From positions 1 through 17,138 of the forward strand of contig CAJOQB010000062.1 in NCBI GenBank assembly GCA_905236405.1: a DNA stretch of 17,138 nt, written 5' to 3'. Source of the DNA: an uncultured Bacteroidales bacterium (GTDB lineage: Bacteria > Bacteroidota > Bacteroidia > Bacteroidales > P3). The stretch's first letter is position 1. Each line of letters begins with the position of its first letter. Shown one piece after another: positions 6,712-14,999 of this stretch. A program made the translations under genes and the position numbers. The notes below the pieces were generated by a model, which had not been told where the DNA came from, searched no databases, and was given only the letters and a program-made list of their open reading frames with translations.

Positions 6712-7677
6712 TCAGGCTTGGTCGATAAGCTGGGCAACGATGGCGTCGGTGGTGATGCCTTCGGCTTCGGCATAATAGTTGCGGACAATACGGTGGCGCA
6801 GCACTTCGGTGGCGATGGCTCGCACATCCTCGATGTCGGGTGAGTACTTTCCTTGGAAAGCGGCATGTGTTTTGGCTCCCATCACCAAGTATTGCGAGGC
6901 ACGAGGGCCAGCGCCCCAAGAGAGGTAGCGTTGTGCAAGGGAGTTCTCGGATTTGCTGTTGTCGACACGGGTGCTGCCCACCAAGCGAACGGCATACTCA
7001 CACACGTTGTCGGGGACGGGCATCTTGCGAATGACCTGCTGGTAGTGGAGTATCTCGTCGGCGGTAAGCACCACGTTCACCTCGGGGTGGGTGTCGATGG
7101 TGGTGGTCTTCACGATGTCCAACTCTTCGGCAAACGAGGGGTAATCCATACGGATGTTGAACATGAAACGGTCCAACTGAGCTTCGGGTAGGGGATAGGT
7201 GCCCTCTTGTTCGATGGGGTTCTGTGTTGCCAGTACAAAGAATGGAGCAGGCAACAGATAGGATTTGCCCGATACGGTGACCGACTTCTCTTGCATGGCT
7301 TCGAGAAGGGCGGCTTGCGTCTTGGGTGGTGTACGGTTGATTTCGTCGGCCAGTACGATGTTGGCAAACACGGGACCTTTGACAAACTGGAAACGTCGAT
7401 TCTCGTCGAGTATCTCGCTGCCCGTGATGTCGGACGGCATCAAGTCGGGGGTGAACTGAATGCGGCTGAATGCCAATCCCAAGGCACGCGAGAGGGTGTT
7501 GACCATAAGTGTTTTGGCCAATCCCGGTACGCCTACAAGCAGGCAATGACCGCCTGTAAAGATGGATACCAAAAGGCTGTCGACGGCGGCTTCTTGACCG
7601 ACGATGACTTTGCCAATCTCTCGTTTGAGATTGTTGTATTTCTCTACCAAGCTGTTGATGGTTTCGATGTCGTTCAT
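6712..7677 (-). CDS. MoxR family AAA+ ATPase
   Basis: The 321 residues are full length for the family. Walker A is GVPGLAKT (49-56), Walker B is IVLADEIN (107-114, Asp111-Glu112), the sensor-1 Asn153 is in ATQNPIEQEGTYPLPEAQLDR, and Arg170 at the end of that stretch is the expected arginine finger. The C-terminal part from about 200 is the lid domain. MoxR ATPases are cytoplasmic hexameric chaperone-like machines that usually work with a DUF58 protein and von Willebrand factor A proteins encoded beside them, for example in the Bat operon of Bacteroidetes. Neither partner is adjacent here: the neighbours are a SurA-like gene 21 bp upstream and the unknown secreted protein 41 bp downstream. The family is certain; its client is open. 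Confidence 0.95.
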   Translation of the reverse strand: MNDIETINSLVEKYNNLKREIGKVIVGQEAAVDSLLVSIFTGGHCLLVGVPGLAKTLMVNTLSRALGLAFSRIQFTPDLMPSDITGSEILDENRRFQFVKGPVFANIVLADEINRTPPKTQAALLEAMQEKSVTVSGKSYLLPAPFFVLATQNPIEQEGTYPLPEAQLDRFMFNIRMDYPSFAEELDIVKTTTIDTHPEVNVVLTADEILHYQQVIRKMPVPDNVCEYAVRLVGSTRVDNSKSENSLAQRYLSWGAGPRASQYLVMGAKTHAAFQGKYSPDIEDVRAIATEVLRHRIVRNYYAEAEGITTDAIVAQLIDQA

Positions 7678-7698
7678 CTTGTTTAGCGTGTTGTGTTG

Positions 7699-9078
7699 TT
7701 AGTTTGTTTTGCGACCGTTGTTGTTGTCAAACCAGTTGAGTTGGAAGTCGCAGTCTTTGAATTCGTCGTCGATACGGATATAGGTGTTCCTTATCTGTCG
7801 TTGAGCCCAATCTTGTATCTTTGCCTGCTGTGCTTTGTTGAGCGCGGCATTGTAGAGTTTGTCGTAGTCGTCGACCATATTAGCCTTGTGGGCGGGTATA
7901 TGGCGAACAAGCTTCACAATCCTGTAGGCTTGTTGGTTTTCTTCGGTGGTGAACATGGTGGCGTTGCTGATTTCGCCTTCGTCCATGGTGGCGATGCTGA
8001 TGCCGGGGAACTGTTCCTTGAGGTTGGAGCGGTAGAAACGGTTGGTGCCAGTAGCGGCGTTGGCAATGATGCCGCCTTGTTGGCGTGTGGCGCCGTCGCT
8101 GAAGTCGATGGCGGCTTGTTCGAAGGTGAGGTTGCCTAAACGTATCTGGTTGGCAATGCTGTCAAGTTGTATTCTCGACCGCAAGAGGTCGTCGTTCGAC
8201 ACTTTGGGAATCATCAGGATGTGACGACAGTTGATGGTGTTGCCGCGACGTTCAATCAGTTGGATGATATGGAAGCCATACTGTGTCTCTACAATGGGCG
8301 ACACTTCGCCAGGTTGCAGGGCGAAGGCGGCACTCTCAAACTCGGTCACCATATCGCCACGAGAGAAGAATCCCAACTCGCCACCTTTGTTGGAAGTGCC
8401 GGGGTCTTGGGAATAGAGGGCGGCCAACATGGAGAACTTCTCGCCTTTGAGCACTCGCTCACGCAGTTGAGCCAACTCCAGTTTCACTCGCTCACGTTCC
8501 GCACTACTCACCTTTGGCTTGATGGTGATTTCCGCCAACTCGTATTCGTCTTCCACATCGGGCAAGCTGTCTTTGGGGATGTTGTCAAAAAACTCACGCA
8601 CCTCACCTGGGGTCACCTTGACATTCTCGGTGAGGTTGTATTCCACCTTTTGTGCCAGATAGCGTTCTTTGAGGATGTCGAAGTATATGTCGTGCAACTC
8701 GTCGTAGCTGCGACCTGTTGCGTTGCGAAGCGCCTCTTTGCTGCCGTATTGACGAAGTTCCATGTTGAGGTAATAGCTCACTTGCTCTTCCACATCGTCG
8801 TCGGAAACCTCGACGCTGTCAACCTCGCCTTTGTGAACAAGGAGTTTCGACAGCAACATGCTTTCGAGTATTTGGCAGCGGTACATCTGTGCGTTGTTGA
8901 TTCCCTGTTGGCGACGGACTTGGTTGTAGGCACCTTCGACATCGGAGAGTTTGATGATGTTCTTGCCCACCACAGCCACCACTTTGTCGACAACCACCTC
9001 GTTGTTCTGGGCTTGCAGGTTGAGGCTTAATGAGAGCGTCAACAGGATGAGTGCAATAACTGTTTTCTTGATAGTCAT
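7699..9078 (-). CDS. SurA-like periplasmic peptidylprolyl isomerase/chaperone
   Basis: The protein has 459 residues, near the length of SurA. A signal peptide ends at LQAQ (21-24). Residues 28-175 form the SurA N-terminal chaperone region (VVVDKVVAVVGKNIIKLSDVE is the typical opening). A parvulin rotamase domain spans about 178-278, with GGELGFFSRGDMV and YGFHIIQL marking it well. A second, more diverged rotamase-like domain spans about 283-392 (CRHILMIPKV, FSDGATRQQGG). SurA escorts unfolded outer-membrane proteins through the periplasm. It is the third of three consecutive related genes in the run, 41 bp after the rotamase-less lipoprotein gene and 21 bp before MoxR. I leave the symbol empty because several SurA-like paralogues lie here and orthology is not shown. 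Confidence 0.92.
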   Translation of the reverse strand: MTIKKTVIALILLTLSLSLNLQAQNNEVVVDKVVAVVGKNIIKLSDVEGAYNQVRRQQGINNAQMYRCQILESMLLSKLLVHKGEVDSVEVSDDDVEEQVSYYLNMELRQYGSKEALRNATGRSYDELHDIYFDILKERYLAQKVEYNLTENVKVTPGEVREFFDNIPKDSLPDVEDEYELAEITIKPKVSSAERERVKLELAQLRERVLKGEKFSMLAALYSQDPGTSNKGGELGFFSRGDMVTEFESAAFALQPGEVSPIVETQYGFHIIQLIERRGNTINCRHILMIPKVSNDDLLRSRIQLDSIANQIRLGNLTFEQAAIDFSDGATRQQGGIIANAATGTNRFYRSNLKEQFPGISIATMDEGEISNATMFTTEENQQAYRIVKLVRHIPAHKANMVDDYDKLYNAALNKAQQAKIQDWAQRQIRNTYIRIDDEFKDCDFQLNWFDNNNGRKTN

Positions 9079-9119
9079 ATTTAGAACTCTGTATTCGAAT
9101 AAGATTGTTTTAAATCAGA

Positions 9120-9950
9120 TTAGCTCATTATTTCTATTTTCCCTTTGGCGTTGGCCTCCCGCAAAAGGTCGCGTTGCATATTCTTGATGATGTCGATTTT
9201 GCGGTGGTTCAGGATGATTTCTTTGATGTTCTGATGCTCGAATTCGAGTGGCGATGTCTCGTCGACGGTTTTGAACTCAAGGATCCGAGCCAGATAGAGG
9301 TTCTCGTCGTCACTGATTTCAACCAACTTGTTTTGACGCAGGTAGAGCGTTTCGTTGTAGGTGTCGACGGGAACTTTTGTTTGGAACGAGTAGAAGGGAA
9401 TCCAATTGTCGCGGTCAAAAGAGTAGTCGCTCATGTAAGCGGCAGCGGCTTTCTGTATCTCGACAATTGTCTCGTCGGTAACGGTGCCGTTCATCAGTCG
9501 CTTGACTTGGGCAATGCAAGGAGCGCCGACGGGCAGTTTCAGGTAGATACAGCGAAGGATGTTGCTTCGCAGGACAAAGTTTTGGGCATTGGCTTCGTAG
9601 TAGTCGCTTATCTCTTTCTCGCTGACATTTGTGTCGAGGAGTTGTTCGACAATCAACTGCTCGTATTCATGAGTGATGAGGCTGTTTTTGTAGTTCTGCA
9701 GCTCTTTGTCGAAGTTGGTGCTGATGTTTTTTTGTGCCTTCTCGAGCACCACCTGTTGTTGTATCCATTGGTTGATGTAGTTGCTGACGATAGCGGTGCT
9801 GTCCTCGGGCGAGGTGCCGGGAGCCACCAACCCCTCGATGTCGGAGCGGTAGAGATAGTGGTCGTAGGCACGAGCCACAATCTCCGCGTCGTGTTGTCGA
9901 CAGGCGGTGGTGAGGAGTGACGCAATAAGTATCAGCAGCAGAAGTCTCAT
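9120..9950 (-). CDS. SurA-like lipoprotein lacking a rotamase domain
   Basis: The protein has 276 residues. The N-terminus MRLLLLILIASLLTTAC fits a lipoprotein signal with Cys17 lipidated; the -3 residue is Thr rather than the usual Leu, so the call is moderate. Residues 18-110 resemble the helical SurA/PpiC N-terminal region (an ARAYDHYLYRSDIEG-type opening, then INQWIQQQVVLEKAQ, then SEKEISDYYEANAQNF). The parvulin signature (GGxLGxF with YGxHII) is absent from the rest, which ends in a helical region at about 235-270. It looks like a holdase-type chaperone without isomerase activity. It sits between two rotamase-bearing relatives, 15 bp after the 707-residue PPIase gene and 41 bp before the SurA-like gene, suggesting joint action on the same clients. 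Location and function are inferred. Confidence 0.82.
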   Translation of the reverse strand: MRLLLLILIASLLTTACRQHDAEIVARAYDHYLYRSDIEGLVAPGTSPEDSTAIVSNYINQWIQQQVVLEKAQKNISTNFDKELQNYKNSLITHEYEQLIVEQLLDTNVSEKEISDYYEANAQNFVLRSNILRCIYLKLPVGAPCIAQVKRLMNGTVTDETIVEIQKAAAAYMSDYSFDRDNWIPFYSFQTKVPVDTYNETLYLRQNKLVEISDDENLYLARILEFKTVDETSPLEFEHQNIKEIILNHRKIDIIKNMQRDLLREANAKGKIEIMS

Positions 9951-9965
9951 CGTTGTGACAGGTGA

Positions 9966-12089
9966 TTAATAGGTGAATTCGTCAACCACATCTTGGTGGA
10001 TGATGACATTGTATTGTTTGCGTAACCGTTCGATCAGTTGTTTGTCGAGATAGCTTTGGTAGTCGTTGATGTAGTAGCCGCGAGCCTCTTTGGCTGTTTT
10101 GAGACAAGGGTCATACACCTTCTCTACGACAAGGATGGTGTAGCCTTTGTCGTTGGGGTGGGTGTAGGTGCCTTCTCTCCACTCGTTGGAACGGAGGATG
10201 TTCTGGTGGTTCATCTCCAACAACTCCAAGTGAACGGTGGTGGCCGATTTGCCCTCCCATTTCTTGTTGTGTGCGTTGGAAAGAGCTTCGTCGATTTCGG
10301 TGGAGTTCAACCCTTTCTTGTAGGCTTTGGCAATCACCTTGCGGGCTTTCTCCGGAGCGATGTATTGGCTGTCGCTGACGTTGATGATATTGACGCGGGC
10401 ACGGGTGTTCCAGAAATAAGGCTCGTCTTCGGGGTTGTCGAAACTCATTTCTTGGGTCCGTATGGCATAGTATTCGGCCAAGCCTGCGGTGTCAAGGATG
10501 GCTTTGCTCCATACCTCGTGGTCGTTGTAGGCAAAGATGGTGAGTCCATTGTGGTATTCCTGCAGCAAGCTGGCGAACTCGGGGTGTTCTTTCTCGAGTT
10601 GCGAGTCGGCATATTCAATGGCCTTCTCGTCGCAGAAATCTTTGTAACGTTTGTGGCAATAGTAGTCGATGTCGCCCTTGGCACGGATATAGATTTGGTT
10701 GGCGGCCATCCATCTCAGGAAGTCGCGTTGTGTGTATTCGATACCGGCGATGGACATGATGTGGCGCAAATCGGTAATCATGGTGTCGCTGTAAATCCAT
10801 TTCTTGCGGTAGATGGAATCGTTCAGGGCAGCCACCGATTGGTCGAGCGAGGCTTTGTAAACCACGGGAGTGTTCTTTTTCTTCTTGCCTGTCTGTTCGA
10901 CTGGTTCGGTAGTGTAGTCGTGGAAACCGTATTTGTTCTTGCATTGTTGGGCAAAGACGGTACGTGGTTTGGTGTTGCGTTGGTCGCGAGCCAGTTTTTG
11001 GTTGTAGGAGGGTATCATCATCTCAAGGCTGGGGAGAGTGTCTTTTTTCACCAACTTGACGATATGCCATCCGTGTGATGTCTCGAAGGGGTAACTGGAT
11101 TGTCCTTCGGTGAGTTGTGAGATGACAGAGACATAGTTGTTGGGCAGCTGGCTGATGGAGACGTTGGGAAGGAGGCCTCCGTTCGACGAAGTGCTGAGGT
11201 CGTCGCTGTAGTTCTTGCAAACACGAGCGAAATCTTCGCCGTCTTGCAACTGCTGGAACGCCTGTTTGATTTTCTCGGCAGCATATCCGGGATTCTTCGA
11301 GCTGTTGCTTACCCAGATGTGCTGGATGGTGGCGGTGCCGAAGAAGGGACGCTTCTCGAGCAGCTTGATGATATGGTAACCATAGGTGGTGCGAACAGGA
11401 AGGCTGATGCTGTCGACCTCGAGATTGTAGCATGCTGTCTCGAAAGGATACACCATGTTGAACACCGAGAAGAACCCCAAGTCGCCGGCGTTGCCGGGCA
11501 TGATGCCGTCGTTGGAGGGTTGGTCTTTGGCCGAGGGATCGTCGCTGAATTTGATAGCCAGTTTGCCGAAGTCTTCGCCTGCACGGGCTCTTTTGTACAA
11601 GTCCATGGCTTTGTTGTAGGCGGCCATAGTGTCGCCAGGAGCGGCGTTGTTGCTCACGCGAACAAGGATGTGGGCGGCATGTACGGAGTATTGGTTGCGT
11701 TCGTATGCCTCGCGGTAGATTTGGTTCAGCGTGGCCGAGTCAATCAGGTAGGGAGCGGCCAAGTCGCGACGGTAGGATGCAAGTTCGCGAAGCAGGGAGC
11801 TGGCGGTGTCGTAACCTTGGGCGTGGGCATCCATCAGCTTGACACGATAGTTGGCAAAAAGCTGTACATACTCCTCGAGTGCCTGTCGTTTCTCGTAGGT
11901 GCACGAGGTGGGTTTGATGGAGGTGTCTTGTCCTATGGAGCGGAGAAACTCGTAGCGGAATTCCGATTGGGGGATTTTTTGCCCGCCAATCTCGAACATG
12001 ATGGGGTCTTTCTTTTGCTGGGCGTTGACGGAGATGACCGTCGTGAGCGTCAGCAACAAGGCAACCAGATGGGTGATTTTTCTTTTCAT
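9966..12089 (-). CDS. Periplasmic peptidylprolyl isomerase with two parvulin domains
   Basis: The chosen start gives 707 residues, opening with a clear signal peptide (MKRKITHLVA to VNAQ at 21-24). The frame is open back to 12206, but that would place 39 non-signal residues in front and overlap the end of guaB, so the ATG at 12087-12089 is preferred. Residues 29-125 are the SurA-like helical N-region. Rotamase domain 1 is at about 135-246 (HAAHILVRV, GDLGFFSVFNMVYPFE, YGYHIIKLLEKR) and domain 2 at about 254-347 (IQHIWVS, SNGGLLPNV, HGWHIVKLVKK). The remaining 350 residues are a large C-terminal region without a motif I recognise, with a short basic KKKK patch. It should fold or escort exported proteins in the periplasm. 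The gene lies 55 bp after guaB. Confidence 0.9.
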   Translation of the reverse strand: MKRKITHLVALLLTLTTVISVNAQQKKDPIMFEIGGQKIPQSEFRYEFLRSIGQDTSIKPTSCTYEKRQALEEYVQLFANYRVKLMDAHAQGYDTASSLLRELASYRRDLAAPYLIDSATLNQIYREAYERNQYSVHAAHILVRVSNNAAPGDTMAAYNKAMDLYKRARAGEDFGKLAIKFSDDPSAKDQPSNDGIMPGNAGDLGFFSVFNMVYPFETACYNLEVDSISLPVRTTYGYHIIKLLEKRPFFGTATIQHIWVSNSSKNPGYAAEKIKQAFQQLQDGEDFARVCKNYSDDLSTSSNGGLLPNVSISQLPNNYVSVISQLTEGQSSYPFETSHGWHIVKLVKKDTLPSLEMMIPSYNQKLARDQRNTKPRTVFAQQCKNKYGFHDYTTEPVEQTGKKKKNTPVVYKASLDQSVAALNDSIYRKKWIYSDTMITDLRHIMSIAGIEYTQRDFLRWMAANQIYIRAKGDIDYYCHKRYKDFCDEKAIEYADSQLEKEHPEFASLLQEYHNGLTIFAYNDHEVWSKAILDTAGLAEYYAIRTQEMSFDNPEDEPYFWNTRARVNIINVSDSQYIAPEKARKVIAKAYKKGLNSTEIDEALSNAHNKKWEGKSATTVHLELLEMNHQNILRSNEWREGTYTHPNDKGYTILVVEKVYDPCLKTAKEARGYYINDYQSYLDKQLIERLRKQYNVIIHQDVVDEFTY

Positions 12090-12144
12090 CGAACGATGTC
12101 GTTTATTCGTCAGTTTCAATTCTCTGTTGTGAATGGGGAAATGG

Positions 12145-13617
12145 TTAACGCGAATAGTTGGGAGCCTCGCGGGTGATGGTGATGTCGTGCGGATGGCTCT
12201 CGGCATAACCGGCGCTGGTGATGCGGATGAACTTGGCTTGCTGCAACGAGGCGATATCCTTGCTGCCCGTGTAACCCATACCGGCTTTCAAGCCCCCCAC
12301 CAATTGGTAGAGCACCTCGCTGAGGGTGCCTTTGTAGGGGACGCGACCCACAACGCCTTCGGGGACGAGTTTTTTGGCGTCGGTTTCCTTGTCTTGGAAG
12401 TAACGGTCTTTCGAGCCGCTCTGCATGGCTTCGAGCGAACCCATACCGCGATAGCTCTTGAACTTGCGGCCCTCATAGATGATGGTTTCACCAGGAGCCT
12501 CGTCGACGCCGGCCACCAACGATCCAATCATGATGGTGCTTGCACCGGCAGCCAAAGCCTTCACGATGTCGCCGCTGTAGCGAATGCCGCCGTCGGCGAT
12601 GACGGGAACGTCGTAGCCTTTCTGTTTCAAAGCGCCGGTGGCCTCGCAGATGGCTGTGAGTTGAGGAACGCCGATACCGGCGATGATACGGGTGGAGCAG
12701 ATGCTTCCAGGGCCGATACCCACCTTGATGCCGTCAGCGCCAGCTTCGGCCAGCATGATGGCAGCTTCGCCAGTGGCGATGTTGCCGACAACGACATCGA
12801 GATTGGGGTGTTTTGCCTTTACAGCTTTCAGGGCGTTCACCACGCGGATGCTATGGCCGTGGGCGGTATCGATGACGATGGCGTCGACACCAGCGTCCAC
12901 CAAAGCGTCGACACGAACCATCATGTCGTCGGTGATGCCTACGCCGGCAGCCACACAGAGACGTCCGTTGATGTCCTTGCAGGCGTTGGGACGCTCTTTG
13001 GTCTTCATGATGTCGCGATAGGTAATCAGACCTACAAACTGTCCCTCTTTGTTCACCACGGGCAGTTTCTCTATCTTGTGTTGCTGAAGGATATCGGTGG
13101 CTTCTTCAAAGGTGGTGCCTTCGTGGGTGGTGATGAGCTTGGTGATCATGATTTCGCTCAGGGGGCGGCTCAGGTTGCGTTCGAAACGCAAGTCACGGTT
13201 GGTCACCATGCCTATCAGCACTCGGTTGTCGTCGACGATGGGGATGCCGCCGATACCGTATTCGTACATCAATTCAACGGCGTCCTTCACACGGGCGTCT
13301 TTCTTGAGGGTGATGGGGTCGATAATCATACCGTTCTCCGACCGTTTCACCTTCTTCACTTCGTTGGCTTGTCGTTCAATGGACATGTTTTTGTGCAGTA
13401 CGCCGATACCGCCTTCTTGAGCCATGCCGATGGCCATAGCGGCTTCGGTGACGGTGTCCATGGCAGCCGACACCATAGGGATGTTGACGGTGATGTTGCG
13501 GGAGAAACGCGAGGAGACTTTCACTTCGCGGGGCAACACGTCGGAGTAAGCAGGAACGAGCAATACGTCGTCGTAGGTAAGGCCTTCGCCAATGAATTTC
13601 GATGTGTCAGTAAACAT
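12145..13617 (-). CDS. guaB: Inosine-5'-monophosphate dehydrogenase
   Basis: The 490 residues match full-length bacterial IMPDH, which oxidises IMP to XMP with NAD+, the rate-limiting step of guanine nucleotide synthesis. The catalytic loop GPGSICSTR (303-310 region) carries Cys307. The barrel start is GLTYDDVLLVPAYSDVLP (12-29). Two CBS domains interrupt the barrel at about 97-150 and 157-207, the usual site for purine-nucleotide control. Asp250 in VIDTAHGHS and the flap with KSYRGMGSLEAM are present. The gene is first in the minus-strand run, with a good -7 box at 13681-13689 and a leader of about 57 nt. Its stop codon is 55 bp from the start of the PPIase gene, with no terminator between. 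Identification is secure. Confidence 0.98.
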   Translation of the reverse strand: MFTDTSKFIGEGLTYDDVLLVPAYSDVLPREVKVSSRFSRNITVNIPMVSAAMDTVTEAAMAIGMAQEGGIGVLHKNMSIERQANEVKKVKRSENGMIIDPITLKKDARVKDAVELMYEYGIGGIPIVDDNRVLIGMVTNRDLRFERNLSRPLSEIMITKLITTHEGTTFEEATDILQQHKIEKLPVVNKEGQFVGLITYRDIMKTKERPNACKDINGRLCVAAGVGITDDMMVRVDALVDAGVDAIVIDTAHGHSIRVVNALKAVKAKHPNLDVVVGNIATGEAAIMLAEAGADGIKVGIGPGSICSTRIIAGIGVPQLTAICEATGALKQKGYDVPVIADGGIRYSGDIVKALAAGASTIMIGSLVAGVDEAPGETIIYEGRKFKSYRGMGSLEAMQSGSKDRYFQDKETDAKKLVPEGVVGRVPYKGTLSEVLYQLVGGLKAGMGYTGSKDIASLQQAKFIRITSAGYAESHPHDITITREAPNYSR

Positions 13618-13656
13618 ATATTTTACATTTATATCTATTAATCAAATGTTTTTGTA

Positions 13657-13668
13657 CCCTTTTGGGTG
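13657..13668 (-). promoter_or_regulatory. Small hairpin in the guaB leader
   Basis: ACCC and GGGT pair around a four-base loop within the predicted 5' leader of guaB, and on the minus strand an A-rich stretch follows. The stem is only 4 bp. It may affect transcript stability or may be chance. There is no T-run, so it is not an attenuator. Confidence 0.25.
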
Positions 13669-13680
13669 GGAAAAATTTCT

Positions 13681-13689
13681 GCAAATATA
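13681..13689 (-). promoter_or_regulatory. Promoter -7 box for guaB and the downstream operon
   Basis: The plus strand reads GCAAATATA, which is TATATTTGC on the minus strand and a perfect Bacteroidetes -7 box. Transcription would start near 13674, about 57 nt before the guaB ATG at 13617. The -33 TTTG element is not clear at the usual spacing. No comparable box was found in the seven short gaps further down, so this is the likely promoter of the whole eight-gene run. Confidence 0.65.
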
Positions 13690-13813
13690 GCAAAATATTA
13701 TAATATGGATAACTAAATTTTATTAAACAAATATTTCGTTGGTGCAATGGTTTTAATATCATGTGTTTATCACAATCTTTTGCGATGAGTGTGAACAGGT
13801 TTGAAAAATGGTG

Positions 13814-13822
13814 TATATTTGC
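13814..13822 (+). promoter_or_regulatory. Promoter -7 box for the TlpA-like lipoprotein gene
   Basis: TATATTTGC matches the Bacteroidetes -7 consensus perfectly and is identical in sequence to the guaB box on the other strand. Transcription would begin near 13829, about 46 nt before the ATG at 13875. A TTTG at 13800-13803 is too close (10 nt) to be the -33 element; a weak TGTG lies at about 13790-13793. The leader is A/T-rich without a Shine-Dalgarno sequence. Confidence 0.65.
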
Positions 13823-13874
13823 AAATCCCGATATGTTCGATTGTCAATAATAATAATTTAAATAACAGTTTTTT

Positions 13875-14987
13875 ATGAAGAACTCTTTGTTTCGTTTGAC
13901 GATGTTTCTCTGCGTTGCAACGCTTGTTGTGGGTTGTTCCGACAACAAAACCATGACCATCAATGGTGTGGTGAATATCCACGATGCCCAAGGGACAACT
14001 GTGTATTTGTACAATTATGGCCCTGGCGACCTGTTAGATTCGGCAGTGGTGGTTGACGGTACCTTTACCTTTTCTGGAAATTATGGAAGCGATGCCATCC
14101 TTCAAATAACGACCGCCGTCAACTATTACGGTTTTTGCATTGCCGAGAAGGGCAAAGTGTACATCAATCTGGTCACCGATTCGCTCAGCGGCACTCCGCT
14201 CAACAACCAGCTGGGTGCTTACAATCGTGACATTCTGTCCATCAACAACTCCTATATGGTACGTATGGACGAAATGAGGACGCAAAGCAAGACCATCGAC
14301 CCGACAGACACAGCTGCGGTCAATGCACTCAAGGCCGAATACAACAGTATGAGGGACGAGATGTTTGGCGAGATGTACGCAAAGGCACAGGCACTCTACG
14401 AGGGGAACAAGGACAACATCCTTGGTGCTTATGCCTTCTCGCAGCTGATGAGCCAGTATGAGACGTTGCCCGAGATAGAGGCAGCCCTCAGCGATGCAAG
14501 CCCCATTGTGAGGGATTTCCGACCCGTGCAAAAGTATCTGGAGCGTATGCGTAGCGTCGATGCCACAGCCGTGGGACACCATTATGTCGACATCAAAGGT
14601 CTCAGCTATCCCGATTACAACGATTTGTCGTTGGGCGAGCTGATTGACGGCAAAGTGGCGTTGGTGGACTTCTGGGCTTCGTGGTGCGGCCCTTGCCGTG
14701 AGGAAATCAGGGAAAACTTGATTCGTGTCTACGAGAAATACAAGAAGCAAGGCCTGCAGGTGGTGGGCGTCGACATCAGCGACGAAATCGCCAAACACGA
14801 TGCCGCCGTCAAGGATTTGGGCATCACCTATCCCCAGCTGATAGACACCACCGATGTGGCTGAATTCAGTTATGGCGTCTCGGGCATTCCTGAGATACTG
14901 CTGATAGACAAAGAGGGTAACATTGTGGCTCGAGGTTTGAGAGGCAACGCCATCGAGCAGGCGGTAAAAGAACAACTCGCCAAGTAA
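13875..14987 (+). CDS. TlpA-like thiol-disulfide oxidoreductase lipoprotein with DUF4369-type N-domain
   Basis: The 370-residue protein begins with a lipoprotein signal (LVVGC, lipid on Cys21), so it is membrane-anchored and faces the periplasm. Residues 26-115 are beta-rich and resemble the DUF4369 domain common in Bacteroidetes TlpA homologues (TINGVVNIHDAQGTTVYLYN, then a DGTFTFSG turn). A helical linker at about 116-230 follows. The C-terminal thioredoxin fold (about 235-370) has the redox motif WCGPC with Cys271 and Cys274, preceded by VALVDFWAS, and the cis-proline at Pro339 in SGIPE. The CGPC dipeptide favours a reducing, thioredoxin-like role over an oxidase role, though the client is unknown. 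The gene is followed after 12 bp by a beta-barrel gene, which suggests cotranscription. Confidence 0.93.
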   Translation: MKNSLFRLTMFLCVATLVVGCSDNKTMTINGVVNIHDAQGTTVYLYNYGPGDLLDSAVVVDGTFTFSGNYGSDAILQITTAVNYYGFCIAEKGKVYINLVTDSLSGTPLNNQLGAYNRDILSINNSYMVRMDEMRTQSKTIDPTDTAAVNALKAEYNSMRDEMFGEMYAKAQALYEGNKDNILGAYAFSQLMSQYETLPEIEAALSDASPIVRDFRPVQKYLERMRSVDATAVGHHYVDIKGLSYPDYNDLSLGELIDGKVALVDFWASWCGPCREEIRENLIRVYEKYKKQGLQVVGVDISDEIAKHDAAVKDLGITYPQLIDTTDVAEFSYGVSGIPEILLIDKEGNIVARGLRGNAIEQAVKEQLAK

Positions 14988-14999
14988 AAGTATATTTCG

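Noticed and set aside
12090..12206. A 39-residue N-terminal extension of the 707-residue PPIase
   Set aside because: It would overlap the guaB coding end and put polar residues in front of a proper signal peptide. The ATG at 12087-12089 gives a standard secreted protein.
12133..13641. A 502-codon open frame on the plus strand, antisense to guaB
   Set aside because: guaB is unmistakable on the other strand; the antisense product has no recognisable feature.
13762..13774. TGTG-N5-CACA palindrome as a Crp/Fnr-type operator
   Set aside because: The half-sites are only 4 bp and the spacing is one base short of the TGTGA-N6-TCACA pattern. Such short palindromes are expected by chance in A/T-rich DNA.
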